From Lentzea cavernae (lineage in GTDB: Bacteria > Actinomycetota > Actinomycetes > Mycobacteriales > Pseudonocardiaceae), in assembly GCF_014653695.1 (NCBI RefSeq), contig NZ_BNAR01000017.1, forward strand, positions 62,001 to 126,000: DNA of 64,000 nt, given 5' to 3'. The position numbers and the translations under genes are program-made. The notes under the pieces were generated by a model. The model saw nothing but the letters and a program-made list of their open reading frames with translations. It was not told the DNA's origin and ran no database searches. This document shows, one piece after another, positions 32,440-41,700 of the stretch; position 1 is the stretch's first letter, and each line of letters opens with the position of its first letter.

Positions 32440-32658
32440 ATGCCCACCACCAACGCCACGCCCGGACCGGAGCAGCCCCGTATCCTGCTCCGTGTCGAGG
32501 AAGCCGCACGGCGGCTCTCCATCAGCCGCACCACCATGTTCGGGCTCCTCAAGTCCGGCGAGATCGACTCTGTCCTAATCGGACGCCTGCGGCGCATTCC
32601 CACGACGGCCCTGGACGCCTACACAGCCACGCTGGCAGCCGGACCCAACGCGGCCTAA
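32440..32658 (+). CDS. excisionase-family DNA-binding protein
   Basis: Protein of 72 residues with a typical excisionase HTH (LLRVEEAARRLSISRTTMFG, about residues 16-35, then IGRLRRIPTTALDAY). It is the second HTH_17 protein of the element and the one closer to the integrase, so it is the better candidate for the directionality factor. An AAGGA at 32427-32431 precedes ATG 32440 by 8 nt. Confidence 0.78.
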   Translation: MPTTNATPGPEQPRILLRVEEAARRLSISRTTMFGLLKSGEIDSVLIGRLRRIPTTALDAYTATLAAGPNAA

Positions 32659-33085
32659 GAGCAGCCCCACTACCCCGCCCAGGCGGTGACGGAAGCGGCT
32701 CGAGTCCCCGTGACGGAAGCATCCAGGACGGAAACGTCACGCACGGTCGAGCCGCAAACGTCACGCACGAGCTCACCGGTTGCGTCACCGCGCGAACACG
32801 CCGGCCGATCCAGAGCAGCGCCCGTCTGGGCGGGGTAGTAGGGCCGTCTTTCACCACCCGCCGACCGCAGGGAAGCACCCAGGGAAGCACGAACTCTCAG
32901 GGATTTTCCCCTGAAACCTTCCCTGACCAACTTCCCTGACCTGACCAGCACGAACCCTGTCCAGGGAAGATCCACAAGCCCACTGCTCAGACCTCGAAAA
33001 ACGCGCCCAGAGCACACGTTGCTCCCCCATCCACTCCTTCCCTGAAGCGGCAGATTTGCACACGCACACGAGAGGACCACGGCAC
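32659..33085. other. 427 bp non-coding stretch between xis and int
   Basis: No gene is supported. It holds six CAGGGAA/TTCCCTG words (32868, 32880, 32919, 32932, 32962, 33038), related to the CAGGGAG iterons of the left end. It should also contain the integrase promoter, not identified with confidence. Confidence 0.55.
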
Positions 33086-34408
33086 ATGGCACGCAAGCCC
33101 CGCCCTGAAGGAACCCGCGCACCCAACGGTGCCAGCAGCATCTACTACGGCGCAGACGGCAAGTGGCACGGCCGCGTCACGATGGGCGTGCTCGACAACG
33201 GCAAGCCCGACCGCCGCCATATCAAGCGCGGCACCGAAGGTGAGGTCATCACTGCCGTTCGCGACCTGGAACGGCAGCGCGACAGCGGAAAGGTCAAGAA
33301 GGCTGGCCGCGCTTGGACATTCGAAATGTGGCTAACGCACTGGGTTGAGACGATCGCTGCGCCGTCTCTGCGCTACAAGGCCGCGACGTCGTACCGAACC
33401 GCCGTTTACCTGCACCTCATTCCAGGCTTGGGCGCTCACAAGATCGACCGGCTTGCACCTGAGCACTTCGAAAAGCTGTACCAAAAGATGCTCAAGACGG
33501 GACGTCACAAGCCAAGCACGATAGGCCAGATTCACCGCACGGCGATCACCGCACTGAACGAGGCCATGCGTCGACGTCACGTAACGGAGAACCCGGCAGA
33601 ACTAGCACGGCCCCCGAAGGTGGAAGAGAGCGAAATCGAGCCGTTCCACGAGGACGAGATCAAACGACTCGTGAAAACAGCGCTCGACCGCAGAAACGGC
33701 GCGCGCTTCGTGTTGGCGCTTGCACTGGGAACGCGCCAGGGCGAAACACTGGGCCTGAAATGGTCGCGGCTGGACAAGAGCACGCGAACGATCCGGATCA
33801 CGCGGCAGCTTCAACGCCAGAGCTGGCAACACGGGTGTGAGGACGTCGCGGTATGCGCCGCGAAGCACCACAAGGTGAAGCCGTGCGGGAAACGGTGCCG
33901 CCACAAGCGAAAGCCCTGCCCACCGCCGTGCCCGATCGAGTGCCAGGGACACGCCAATAAGTGTCCTGAAAGGATCGGTGGCGGCCTAGTCGAAGTTGAG
34001 GTGAAGTCGAGTGCTGGAAAACGCGGCATCGTGCTTCCAGACGAGTTGTACGAACTGCTGATCAAGCACGAGGCGCAGCAAGCCGCAGAGCGCGAAACCG
34101 CCGGTAACGAGTGGCACGAGGGCGGTTGGATGTTCGCTCAGCCCAACGGATTGCCGATCGACCCGAGTAACGACCGGAAGGACTGGAAAGCGTTCCTGAC
34201 GCAGGCCGGAGTGCGGGACGCTCGTCTGCACGACGCCCGGCACACGGCCGCCACCGTGCTTCTCATCCTCGGCGTGCCCGAACGCGCGGTGATGGAGTTC
34301 ATGGGCTGGTCGAACATCGCGATGGCAGCGCGCTACATGCACGTGACCGCGCCAGTCCGGCGAGACGTCGCTAGGCGCATCAACGGGTTCATCTGGGACG
34401 GCGACTGA
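33086..34408 (+). CDS. int: tyrosine recombinase (integrase) of the element
   Basis: Protein of 440 residues that should catalyse integration and excision at the 16 bp core. It has an N-terminal arm-binding domain, a SAM-like core-binding domain (about residues 75-170), and a catalytic domain with the first arginine in TRQGETLG (about 215), the HDARH box near 381 and the nucleophilic tyrosine in ARYMH near 415. An insert of about 50 residues with many cysteines (about 250-300, including CGKRC and CPPPCPIEC) looks like a zinc knuckle. ATG 33086 follows GAGAGGA at 33070-33076. It ends 94 bp from the right core, the usual place for such an integrase. Confidence 0.92.
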   Translation: MARKPRPEGTRAPNGASSIYYGADGKWHGRVTMGVLDNGKPDRRHIKRGTEGEVITAVRDLERQRDSGKVKKAGRAWTFEMWLTHWVETIAAPSLRYKAATSYRTAVYLHLIPGLGAHKIDRLAPEHFEKLYQKMLKTGRHKPSTIGQIHRTAITALNEAMRRRHVTENPAELARPPKVEESEIEPFHEDEIKRLVKTALDRRNGARFVLALALGTRQGETLGLKWSRLDKSTRTIRITRQLQRQSWQHGCEDVAVCAAKHHKVKPCGKRCRHKRKPCPPPCPIECQGHANKCPERIGGGLVEVEVKSSAGKRGIVLPDELYELLIKHEAQQAAERETAGNEWHEGGWMFAQPNGLPIDPSNDRKDWKAFLTQAGVRDARLHDARHTAATVLLILGVPERAVMEFMGWSNIAMAARYMHVTAPVRRDVARRINGFIWDGD

Positions 34409-34425
34409 GACCCGAACTGAGACCC
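34406..34425 (+). other. paired arm-type repeat, right end
   Basis: TGAGACCC at 34406-34413 and 34418-34425, separated by 4 bp as at the left end. The first overlaps the integrase stop codon. Confidence 0.6.
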
Positions 34426-34429
34426 CGGC

Positions 34430-34461
34430 GGGGCCACCTGACACCAGGTGGCCCCGTTTTT
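34430..34461 (+). terminator. intrinsic terminator of the integrase gene
   Basis: An 11 bp stem (34430-34440 with 34445-34455), a 4 nt loop, and TTTTT at 34457-34461. Confidence 0.85.
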
Positions 34462-34476
34462 GCTGGTAGAAGCCTT

Positions 34477-35523
34477 TTACTGGTCCCCGTCAGGTGGCGT
34501 TACCTTCTTGACGTAGAGCAGCCGGTCCCCCGGCTCGATCGCGTCGGCCTCCGGGGCGTCCACCCGGAACAGCGTCCCGCCGCGCACCACGCCGAGCACG
34601 ATGTCGGGCAGGTGCCGCGGGGAGCCGCCGATCTCGCTCTTCTCCACGTCCCGTTCGGCGATCGCGAGGCCCTGGTCGGGCGTGAGCAGGTCCTCCACCA
34701 TGGCCACCACGGACGGCGTCGCCGTGGCCATGCCGAGCAGCCGGCCCGCCGTCTCCGAGGACACGACCACCGAGTCGGCACCGGACTGGCGCAGCAGGTG
34801 CTCGTTCTCGCGTTCCCGCACCGACGCCACGATCTGCGCCTTGGGGGCGAGTTCGCGGGCGGTCAACGTCACCAGCACCGCCGTGTCGTCCCGGTTCGGG
34901 GCGACGACGATCGCGCGCGCACGGGCGGCACCGGCGACCCTCAGCACGTCGTTGCGGGTACCGGACCCGTGCACGACCACGAGCCCCTTGGCGGTCGCCG
35001 CGTCGAGCGACTCCTGCACGGTGTCGACGACGACGATCGAGCCGGGCTCGACACCGTCACCGAGCAGCGCCGCGACCGCGGACCGCCCCTTCGTGCCGTA
35101 ACCGACGACCACAACGTGGTCCCTCACGACCCGCCTCCACTTTTGAATGCGCAACGCCTGACGGGAGCGCTCGGTGAGAACTTCGAGTGTCGTGCCGACC
35201 AGCACGATCAGGAAGAGCACTCGCAACGGCGTGATGACCAGGACGTTGACCAGCCGCGCCGACGACGACGCGGGCGTGATGTCGCCGTAGCCGGTCGTCG
35301 AGAGAGACACCGTCGCGTAGTAGAACGCGTCCAGCAGGGAGACGCCGTCCTCGTTCACGTCGCGGTAGCCGTCGCGGTCCAGGTAGACGATCAGCACCGC
35401 GAGCAGCAGCGCCGCCATCGCGCCGATGACGCGTTTCAGGATCGCGCGGACCGGGCTCTCGACCTTGTCCGGCATCCTGACCACGCCGACGAGCGAGTGC
35501 GACGCTTCATCAGACAGGCTCAT
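34477..35523 (-). CDS. potassium channel with RCK/TrkA-N regulatory domain, C-terminus supplied by the mobile element
   Basis: Protein of 348 residues with two membrane segments around the pore. The selectivity filter TTGYGD is near residue 76, followed by an RCK Rossmann domain (VVVVGYGTKGRSA, about residues 128-140) and a TrkA-C-like end. ATG 35523 overlaps the stop of the upstream M20 gene (ATGA), unlike a longer start that would run into it. The last 8 codons (VTPPDGDQ) lie beyond the att core, within the element. The original tail VTPPGEE is at 26325-26348. The gene thus remains whole after integration. Confidence 0.9.
   Translation of the reverse strand: MSLSDEASHSLVGVVRMPDKVESPVRAILKRVIGAMAALLLAVLIVYLDRDGYRDVNEDGVSLLDAFYYATVSLSTTGYGDITPASSSARLVNVLVITPLRVLFLIVLVGTTLEVLTERSRQALRIQKWRRVVRDHVVVVGYGTKGRSAVAALLGDGVEPGSIVVVDTVQESLDAATAKGLVVVHGSGTRNDVLRVAGAARARAIVVAPNRDDTAVLVTLTARELAPKAQIVASVRERENEHLLRQSGADSVVVSSETAGRLLGMATATPSVVAMVEDLLTPDQGLAIAERDVEKSEIGGSPRHLPDIVLGVVRGGTLFRVDAPEADAIEPGDRLLYVKKVTPPDGDQ
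34502..34517. other. right attachment-site core
   Basis: ACCTTCTTGACGTAGA, inside the channel gene's 3' end and identical to 26347-26362. Confidence 0.85.
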
Positions 35524-36908
35524 CAGGACAACCTCTTCGCGATCGCCGTTTCGGCGAGCATCCGCCACAGGTGAGCGGCCGCCTCCGCGCCTTTGAGGAG
35601 CAACGGCACCACTACGCGCTCGTTCGGCGCGTGGACGCGATCATCCGGCAAGGTCGCGCCGAGGTACACGAGGGGCACCCCCAGCCGTTGCTGCAGCACC
35701 GCCGCGGGCCCGGACCCACCGGCCCGCGCGAACCGGACGGGCTGGTCGAAGGCGAGTTCCACGGCCTCCTTGACGGCGGCGTTGGCCGGGTCGTCCGGAC
35801 TGATCGCGTACGGCGGCACCCCCTCGCCCCGGATGGTCGTCGTCGCGGTGATGCCCTCCGGCGTGTGCCGCGCGACGAACCGCTCGAGCTGGTCCTTGAC
35901 CTTGTCGGGGTGCTGGTGGGGCACCAGCCGGAAGCTGATCTTCGCCGTGGCGGTCGCGGGGATGATCGTCTTGAAGCCGGGCCCGGTGTAGCCGCCGCTG
36001 ATCCCGTTGACCTCGGCGGTCGGCCGCACCCAGAGCCGTTCGTACGTGGTGTAGCCGGGCTCGCCGTGGGTCTTCTGGGCGCCGCCGCCGTTGCGCTTGA
36101 GCCAGTCCTGCTCGTCGAACGGCAACGCGGCGTAGTCCTCGCGCTCCCGTGTGGACGGTTCCGCGACGTCGTCGTAGAAACCGTCGAGCAGGATCCTGCC
36201 GTCATCGTCGTGCAACGCGGCGATCAGTTTCGCGAGAGCCGTGGCGGGGTTCGGAATCGCACCGCCCGCGCGTCCGGAATGGACATCATCGGTTCCGCCG
36301 TCGAACGTGATCTCCGCGCCGAGAACACCCCGTTGCCCGGTGTTGACCGTGGGCGCGTCACGTTCGTGCAATGCCGTGTCCGTGAACACCACAAGATCGC
36401 ATTCGAGTTGACTTCCGCGATCTTCGAGCAGCTTTCGCAGATGCGGCGACCCCGATTCCTCCTCACCCTCGATGAAGAGTTTCAACGTGACGCTCGGCGC
36501 GTCCTGCCCCGTAGCCGCGAGATGCGCCCTGACCGCGAGCAGGTGCATCGCGACCTGCCCCTTGTCGTCGCTGGCCCCCCGCCCCCGGATCTCGTCACCG
36601 CTGATCAGAGGCTCGAACGGCGGGTGCGCCCACTTCTCCAGCGGGTCCACCGGCTGCACGTCGTGGTGCCCGTACACCAGCACGGTCGGCGCCTCCGGAT
36701 CCCGCGCGGGCCAGCACGCGAACACGGCGGGAAGCGCCGGCCCGTCGTCCCAGACCTCGACCTCGGGCCACCCGTCCGCGGTGAGCCGTTCCGCGAGCCA
36801 CTCGGCGGATCTCCGCACGTCAGCGAGGTGCGCGGGATCAACCCCGATGCTCGGAATCCGGATCCACTCGCAAAGATCGGACACGAAGGAGTCGCTCAGA
36901 GCGGCCAC
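35523..36908 (-). CDS. M20 family dipeptidase/carboxypeptidase
   Basis: Cytoplasmic two-zinc metallopeptidase of 461 residues. Zinc-ligand regions are visible: YGHHDVQP (about residues 84-91), GRGASDDKG (about 115-123) and IEGEEESGS (about 150-158), with a dimerisation domain inserted before the C-terminal part. A GTG at 36908 is chosen because the family normally starts close to the IRIPS segment. The frame stays open upstream to about 37019, so the start is uncertain. Its 3' end overlaps the channel start by 1 bp, so the two are co-transcribed. Confidence 0.85.
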   Translation of the reverse strand: MAALSDSFVSDLCEWIRIPSIGVDPAHLADVRRSAEWLAERLTADGWPEVEVWDDGPALPAVFACWPARDPEAPTVLVYGHHDVQPVDPLEKWAHPPFEPLISGDEIRGRGASDDKGQVAMHLLAVRAHLAATGQDAPSVTLKLFIEGEEESGSPHLRKLLEDRGSQLECDLVVFTDTALHERDAPTVNTGQRGVLGAEITFDGGTDDVHSGRAGGAIPNPATALAKLIAALHDDDGRILLDGFYDDVAEPSTREREDYAALPFDEQDWLKRNGGGAQKTHGEPGYTTYERLWVRPTAEVNGISGGYTGPGFKTIIPATATAKISFRLVPHQHPDKVKDQLERFVARHTPEGITATTTIRGEGVPPYAISPDDPANAAVKEAVELAFDQPVRFARAGGSGPAAVLQQRLGVPLVYLGATLPDDRVHAPNERVVVPLLLKGAEAAAHLWRMLAETAIAKRLS

Positions 36909-37000
36909 AGCCGCCCGTTCGGGCCGCTCCGCGCCTCCGGCACCTGGGGAATGACGAGAATCACCTGCCACGGCCGTGGAGAATAGGCCAGCCCCGCCTC

Positions 37001-37017
37001 GCCTACGCGGCGTAGGC
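37001..37017. promoter_or_regulatory. perfect 17 bp palindrome between divergent genes
   Basis: GCCTACGC-G-GCGTAGGC lies 16 bp before the DoxX start and upstream of the M20 gene. It looks like an operator; no matching regulator gene is adjacent. Confidence 0.45.
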
Positions 37018-37033
37018 ATGACAGGGTGACGCC

Positions 37034-37426
37034 ATGGAACCAACCCGTTCCCGAGCGCGGTCGGCGCTGGCGCTCGCCGCACTGCTGGGCCTGGCAGGAG
37101 CAACCCACTTCACCAGGCCGAAGTACTACGACGCGATCGTCCCCCGCACCCTGCCCGGCACCCCGAGGCAGTGGACGTACGCCTCCGGCGTGGCAGAACT
37201 AGCGGTAGCGGCAGCCGTGGCCACCCCTCGCACGCGCCGCCTCGGCGGCCTCGCCGCAGCAGCCCTGTTCGTGGCCGTCTTCCCAGCGAACGTGAAAATG
37301 GCTCTGGATTTCCGGGACAAATCCCCCAAAGCCCGCGCTATCGCCTACGGCCGCCTCCCACTGCAGATCCCCCTTGTCGCATGGGCCTGGAAAGTCGCGA
37401 AAGCGACCCCCGACCACCCTGGGTAA
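37034..37426 (+). CDS. DoxX-like membrane protein
   Basis: Protein of 130 residues with about four membrane segments. The family-type block GATHFTRPKYYDAIVPRTLPG is at about residues 22-42. It is divergent from the M20 peptidase gene. The exact role of DoxX proteins is unclear; some associate with thiol redox systems. Confidence 0.72.
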   Translation: MEPTRSRARSALALAALLGLAGATHFTRPKYYDAIVPRTLPGTPRQWTYASGVAELAVAAAVATPRTRRLGGLAAAALFVAVFPANVKMALDFRDKSPKARAIAYGRLPLQIPLVAWAWKVAKATPDHPG

Positions 37427-37489
37427 TCCCTAACCAAGTATCCCGCAAACGCTGTCATTTCCCGCGCGAGAAACCTTAGGATGCGCCCT

Positions 37490-38026
37490 GTGCAAACGCT
37501 TCTTCAGCGCGCCGCAACCGCGCTCGGCTGGGACGGAGTCGTCGTTCCCGACGTCGCCGTCCTGGGCCAGCAGGTGTCCGCGGTGGTGCGTTTGCTGCCC
37601 GACGTGCACGAGTGGAGAGCCCAGAACGGCTGGCCCCCTCGGGCCGACCCGTCGTGGTTCCGCTCCTGGTTCGAGCCCGAGGCCCACGACCGCCTGCCCG
37701 TCGCCGCGGTCGAGCTGGTGGGGGTACTCGTCAGCGAGTCCACCACGGACCGCGCGCTCCAGTCCTGCGGCACCCTGCTGACTCTGGCGCCGTGTGCGGT
37801 GATGCTGCCCCGCACCGAGGAGTCGCAGGCCTGGTCGTACATCGAGCTCGACTACTACGGCATCGGTGTCGTGGTGGGTGACGACGCGACGGTTGATTTG
37901 ATGGTGCCGCCGGAGGACCGGTCGCCGGAGTTCGGGCCGTCGTTGTTCGGGCGGTGGTTGCTTGAGGTGCTTTATGAGCGGGTGTTGAAGGTTTCGCATG
38001 CGGCGGCGGGTAGTCCGCAGGGTTGA
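37490..38026 (+). CDS. hypothetical protein
   Basis: Protein of 178 residues, not recognised. It is acidic and soluble (DVHEWRAQNGWPPRADPSWF near residue 38; QAWSYIELDYYGIGVVVGDD near 110). GTG 37490 is 7 nt after TAGGAT (37477-37482), a leaderless layout. An in-frame ATG at 37481 lies inside the -10. It reads as a genuine gene by its codon pattern. No function is proposed. Confidence 0.6.
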   Translation: MQTLLQRAATALGWDGVVVPDVAVLGQQVSAVVRLLPDVHEWRAQNGWPPRADPSWFRSWFEPEAHDRLPVAAVELVGVLVSESTTDRALQSCGTLLTLAPCAVMLPRTEESQAWSYIELDYYGIGVVVGDDATVDLMVPPEDRSPEFGPSLFGRWLLEVLYERVLKVSHAAAGSPQG

Positions 38027-38770
38027 GCCTGGGTCTGTGCGGCGAGCCACCGCTGAGCCCTCCAGCCGCCCGAGGATGAGCAGTCTGCTGGGCGCGCGAT
38101 CCGCAGCGCGGGCGTTTCCTGGCCTGATCCGATCCATCCCGGGTCGGCGCCACTGTCCAGCCGTCCCGCATACCAACGGTCCGCGGGCGGGCAGGGGCAG
38201 TCTCGCGTCTGCCTGCCATCTCATGCCCGCCGGCCGTCACGCGCCCGCCGGCCATTTCGCGCGCCAGCCGTCACGCCTCCGAGCAGTCACGCGCCCACCT
38301 GTCGTCTCGCCTCCGCCTGTCGTCCCGCGTACCAACGGTTCGCAGAGCGGGCAGGGCAGTCTCGCGTCTGCTAACCATCCCCCGCCCGCCAGCCGTCACG
38401 CGTCCGCCAGCCGTTACGCCTCCTAGCAGCCACGCGCCCGCGCGGTCCCACGCCCGCCCTGTCACGTCTGCCCCGGCGCTCAACCCTCTGCCGGCCGCGC
38501 TCGAATCACCCCAGATCCGAGCCCTCGCCAACCCCAGCCGGTCTCGCGCCCACACCAGTCCGCAGCCTGAGCCGGCCCTCGAACGAAGGCCGAGTCCCGA
38601 GCCGATCCCCACCGCCCAGCCGATCCCCCGAGCCCGGCCTGCCGCTGCCCCCGCGCGCTTCCTTGTCACGCAACGAGCAAATCGCCTCTCAGGTTCCCGG
38701 CTATCCACAACCTACCGCGCCACCCGATAACCGCAGGTCAAAACCCTCACACCCTGTGGACAACTCGCGA
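38027..38770. other. 744 bp non-coding stretch
   Basis: No supported gene on either strand. It holds imperfect repeats with a period of about 162 bp (38161-38400) and many short CCGTCACGC-like words. The rest is C-rich and low complexity. Confidence 0.55.
38161..38410. repeat. two degenerate tandem repeat units
   Basis: Blocks around 38161-38210 and 38324-38373 share GTCCCGC-TACCAACGGT and GCAGTCTCGCGTCTGC. Similar CGCCAGCCGTCACGC text follows each. Confidence 0.6.
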
Positions 38771-41700
38771 TCATGACTCCACAGACCGGATCAGGTCCTT
38801 CAGACCCTGCTCCTCCAACAGGTCCGCCGGACGCACCGTGTGGTCGTGACGTACGTAGTGGAAAGCCGCGCGCACCTGCTCCAGAGGAGCACCCACCAGG
38901 GCCGCCCAGGCCAGGCGGTACGCGGCCAACTGCACCGAGAGCGCGGGGAGGGCGTCGGCGTCGGGGACGGCGCCGGTCTTCCAGTCGACGACCGTCCAGC
39001 CGTCCGGGTCGCGGTAGACGGCGTCCATGCGGCCGCGGACCGAGATGCCGTCGAACTCCGCCTCGAACGGCACCTCCACGTCGTGCGGGGTGCGGTCTGC
39101 CCAGGCGCTGGCCAGGAAGGATTCCTTGAGGCGGTCCAGGTCCGCGTCCGGGGACGCGTCGGCGTCGCCCGCTCCTGGTAGTTCGTCTATGTCCAGGAGG
39201 CGGGTGGCGCCGAAGCGGTTCTCGAGCCAGGTGTGGAAGGCGGTGCCTCTGCGGGCGAGCGGGTTGGGTGGGAACGGGAGGGGGCGGCGGAGGCGGCGGG
39301 CCAGGAGGTCGGGGTCCTTGGCCAGTTCGACCAGTTGGGAGACGGAGAGGTGGGCCGGGAGTTCCACCTGTTCGCGGCGGTTCTGGGAGGCGGCGCGTTC
39401 GGCGAGGAGCACGTCCACGTCGCGGGCCCAGCCCTCCGGGTCGTCGTCTTGAGGCATTTCCGGGTCGTCGGGGACTACGTCGTCCGGGAGTGGTTCTGGT
39501 TCCGGGGGGAAGTCGTCGTCCGGGGGTTCGTCGGTGGGGGGCGGGTAGTCGTCGTCCAGCAGTTCGGGTTCTGGCTCGTCGAAGATCAGCGGCAGGGGTT
39601 CTGGCGGGGCGTTGCGAAGGGTGTCCAAAGCTGACAAAACCATCGAGGCGCCTTCTACTACGGCGTCTCGGCGTTTGCCGAGGGGGTCTGCGGGCCAGAT
39701 CGAGGACTTCACGTCCTCAGCCAGGGGGTTCGGGGTGTCCGCGTCGGGTTCGGGGGCCCAGGTGGAGATGTCGCCCGGCGGGTTGTCGCGGTGCAGGACC
39801 TCGTGCATCTCCTGCAGGAAGACCGACGGGCCCTTCGGCTTGTCGCCTGCCTCGGCCCACCAGTGGCCCGACATGAGGAGGCTGTGTTCGGCTCGGGTGA
39901 CGCCCACGTAGAACAGGCGGCGTTCCTCGACGAGGCGGCGGTCCTCGAACTCCTCCGCGTGGATGGTCAGGGCCTCGTCGACCTCCTTGCGGTTGAAGCC
40001 GGCGGTCAGCTTCAGCGTGGGGAGGTCGGCCGAGTCGCCGCGCAGGGAGGCGGGGAGGTCGGTGACGTTCTTGAGCCAGCACGAGGACTTCTTGCGGCCC
40101 GGGAACACGTCGCGGACGAGGTGCGGCAGCGCGACGATCTTCCACTCCAAGCCCTTCGCCGAGTGGACGGTGAGGATCTGCACGCGGTCCTCGGAGACCT
40201 CGACCTCGCCGGGTTCGAGGCCGTCCTCGGCGTGTTCGGCGGTGTAGAGGTAGTCGAGCAGCGACGGGAGCGTCGCGGACGGGGAGGCGGCGGCGAAGTC
40301 CATGACGACGTCGGAGAAGGCGTCGAGGTGGGCGCGGCCGACCATGCCGGGGCGCGACATCGACTCGATGTCGAGCAGGAGGGTGCGTTCGACGTCGGCG
40401 ACCAGTTCGGGCAGCGGTTGGTCGAGCCTGCGCCGCAACGTCGCGAGCTCGCCGCCCAGCCTGCGGATGCGGCGGTAGCCGTCGGTGGAGTACGCGTCGG
40501 GGTCGCCGGGGTCGTCCAGTGCGTCGGCGAGGCCTGCCTGTTCGGCGTGTTCGCCGGGCAGCGCGTCCGCGAGCACGAGGAGCGGATCGTCCACAACGGA
40601 CTGTCGTGGTGCGACACCGGCCAGGTCGCGCGCGCGGGACCACAGTGCGGCCAGGTCGACGGCGGCCAGGCGCCAGCGCGAGCCGGTCAGCAGGCGGGCG
40701 GCGGCCGTGCCCGCCAGGGGGTCCACCAGCACCCTCAACGCCGAGACGAGGTCGCGCACCTCGGGTTCGTCGAGCAGGCCGCCGAGGCCGACGACCTCGA
40801 CCGGCAGGCCTCGTTCGCGCAGGGCGGCGGCGATGGCGGCCATGTCGGAACGGCGGCGCACCAGCACGGCCGCGGTCGGTGGGACGCCCTCGGCGTCGAG
40901 GTGCGCTTCCCACTGCGCCGCGACGTTGTCGGCCATCCAGTCGAGCTCGGCGCGGATGTCGGTGTGCAGGGCCAGCCGGACGTCGCCGGGGCCTGCGCCG
41001 GGACGGGCTCGCAGTTCGTCGACGTCGAGACCGGCCTCGCGCAACGGCAGCGAGACGGCGTTCGCCAGTTCCAGGACCTCGGGCGGGTTGCGGAAGCTGG
41101 TCAGCAGGCCGAACTTCGTGGCCGGTGGGAAGTCGTCGACGAAGCGGGGCAGGTTCGCGGCCGACGCACCGCGCCAGCCGTAGATCGCCTGCGCCGGGTC
41201 GCCCACCGACGTCACCGGCATCGGCGTGCCCTCACCGAACAACGACCGCAGCAGCACGCGTTGCGCGTGCCCGGTGTCCTGGTACTCGTCGAGCAGCACC
41301 GCGCCGTACCGCTCGCGTTCGCCGGTGGAGACCTCGTCGAACGCGGCGAGCTGCGCGGCCAGCGACATCTGGTCCGCGAAGTCCAGGGCGGCTTCCTTGC
41401 GCTTGCGCTGCTGGTACGCGTCCAGCAGCGGCAGCAGTGCGATCCGCAACCGTTGCGCCGCAACGATCTCTTTCAGCTTTTCCGGCAACGCGTCGCGCTG
41501 GCGTGGTGCGCGCGGCGCGTTCTCGACCAGCGCGCAGAACTCGAGGGCGTGCGCTTCCAACGCCTCGGGCGTCACCAGGTGCTCGCCCAGCTCACCGGCC
41601 AGCGACAGCAGGTACCCGGTGACCGTCGCCGGCACCTTGTCGGTGTCGAGGTCCTTCGCCCACGTCGACACCACCCGGTGCGCGAGCTGCCACGACGCCG

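Larger units (their letters stand above)
26347..34517. mobile_element. site-specific integrative element of about 8.2 kb in the 3' end of a potassium-channel gene
   Basis: Identical 16 bp cores (ACCTTCTTGACGTAGA) bound the region at 26347-26362 and 34502-34517. The integrase gene ends 94 bp from the right core. Both ends carry the same pair of TGAGACCC repeats with 4 bp spacing. Contents are integrase, two excisionase-like genes, a DUF3987 protein, a GntR repressor, an XRE-Nudix-like protein and small unknowns. No FtsK/TraB translocase, relaxase or phage structural gene is visible. It is therefore an integrative element or satellite needing a helper for spread, or a reduced AICE-like element. 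The cargo gene at 27353-28894 has visibly lower GC than the chromosome. Confidence 0.88.
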
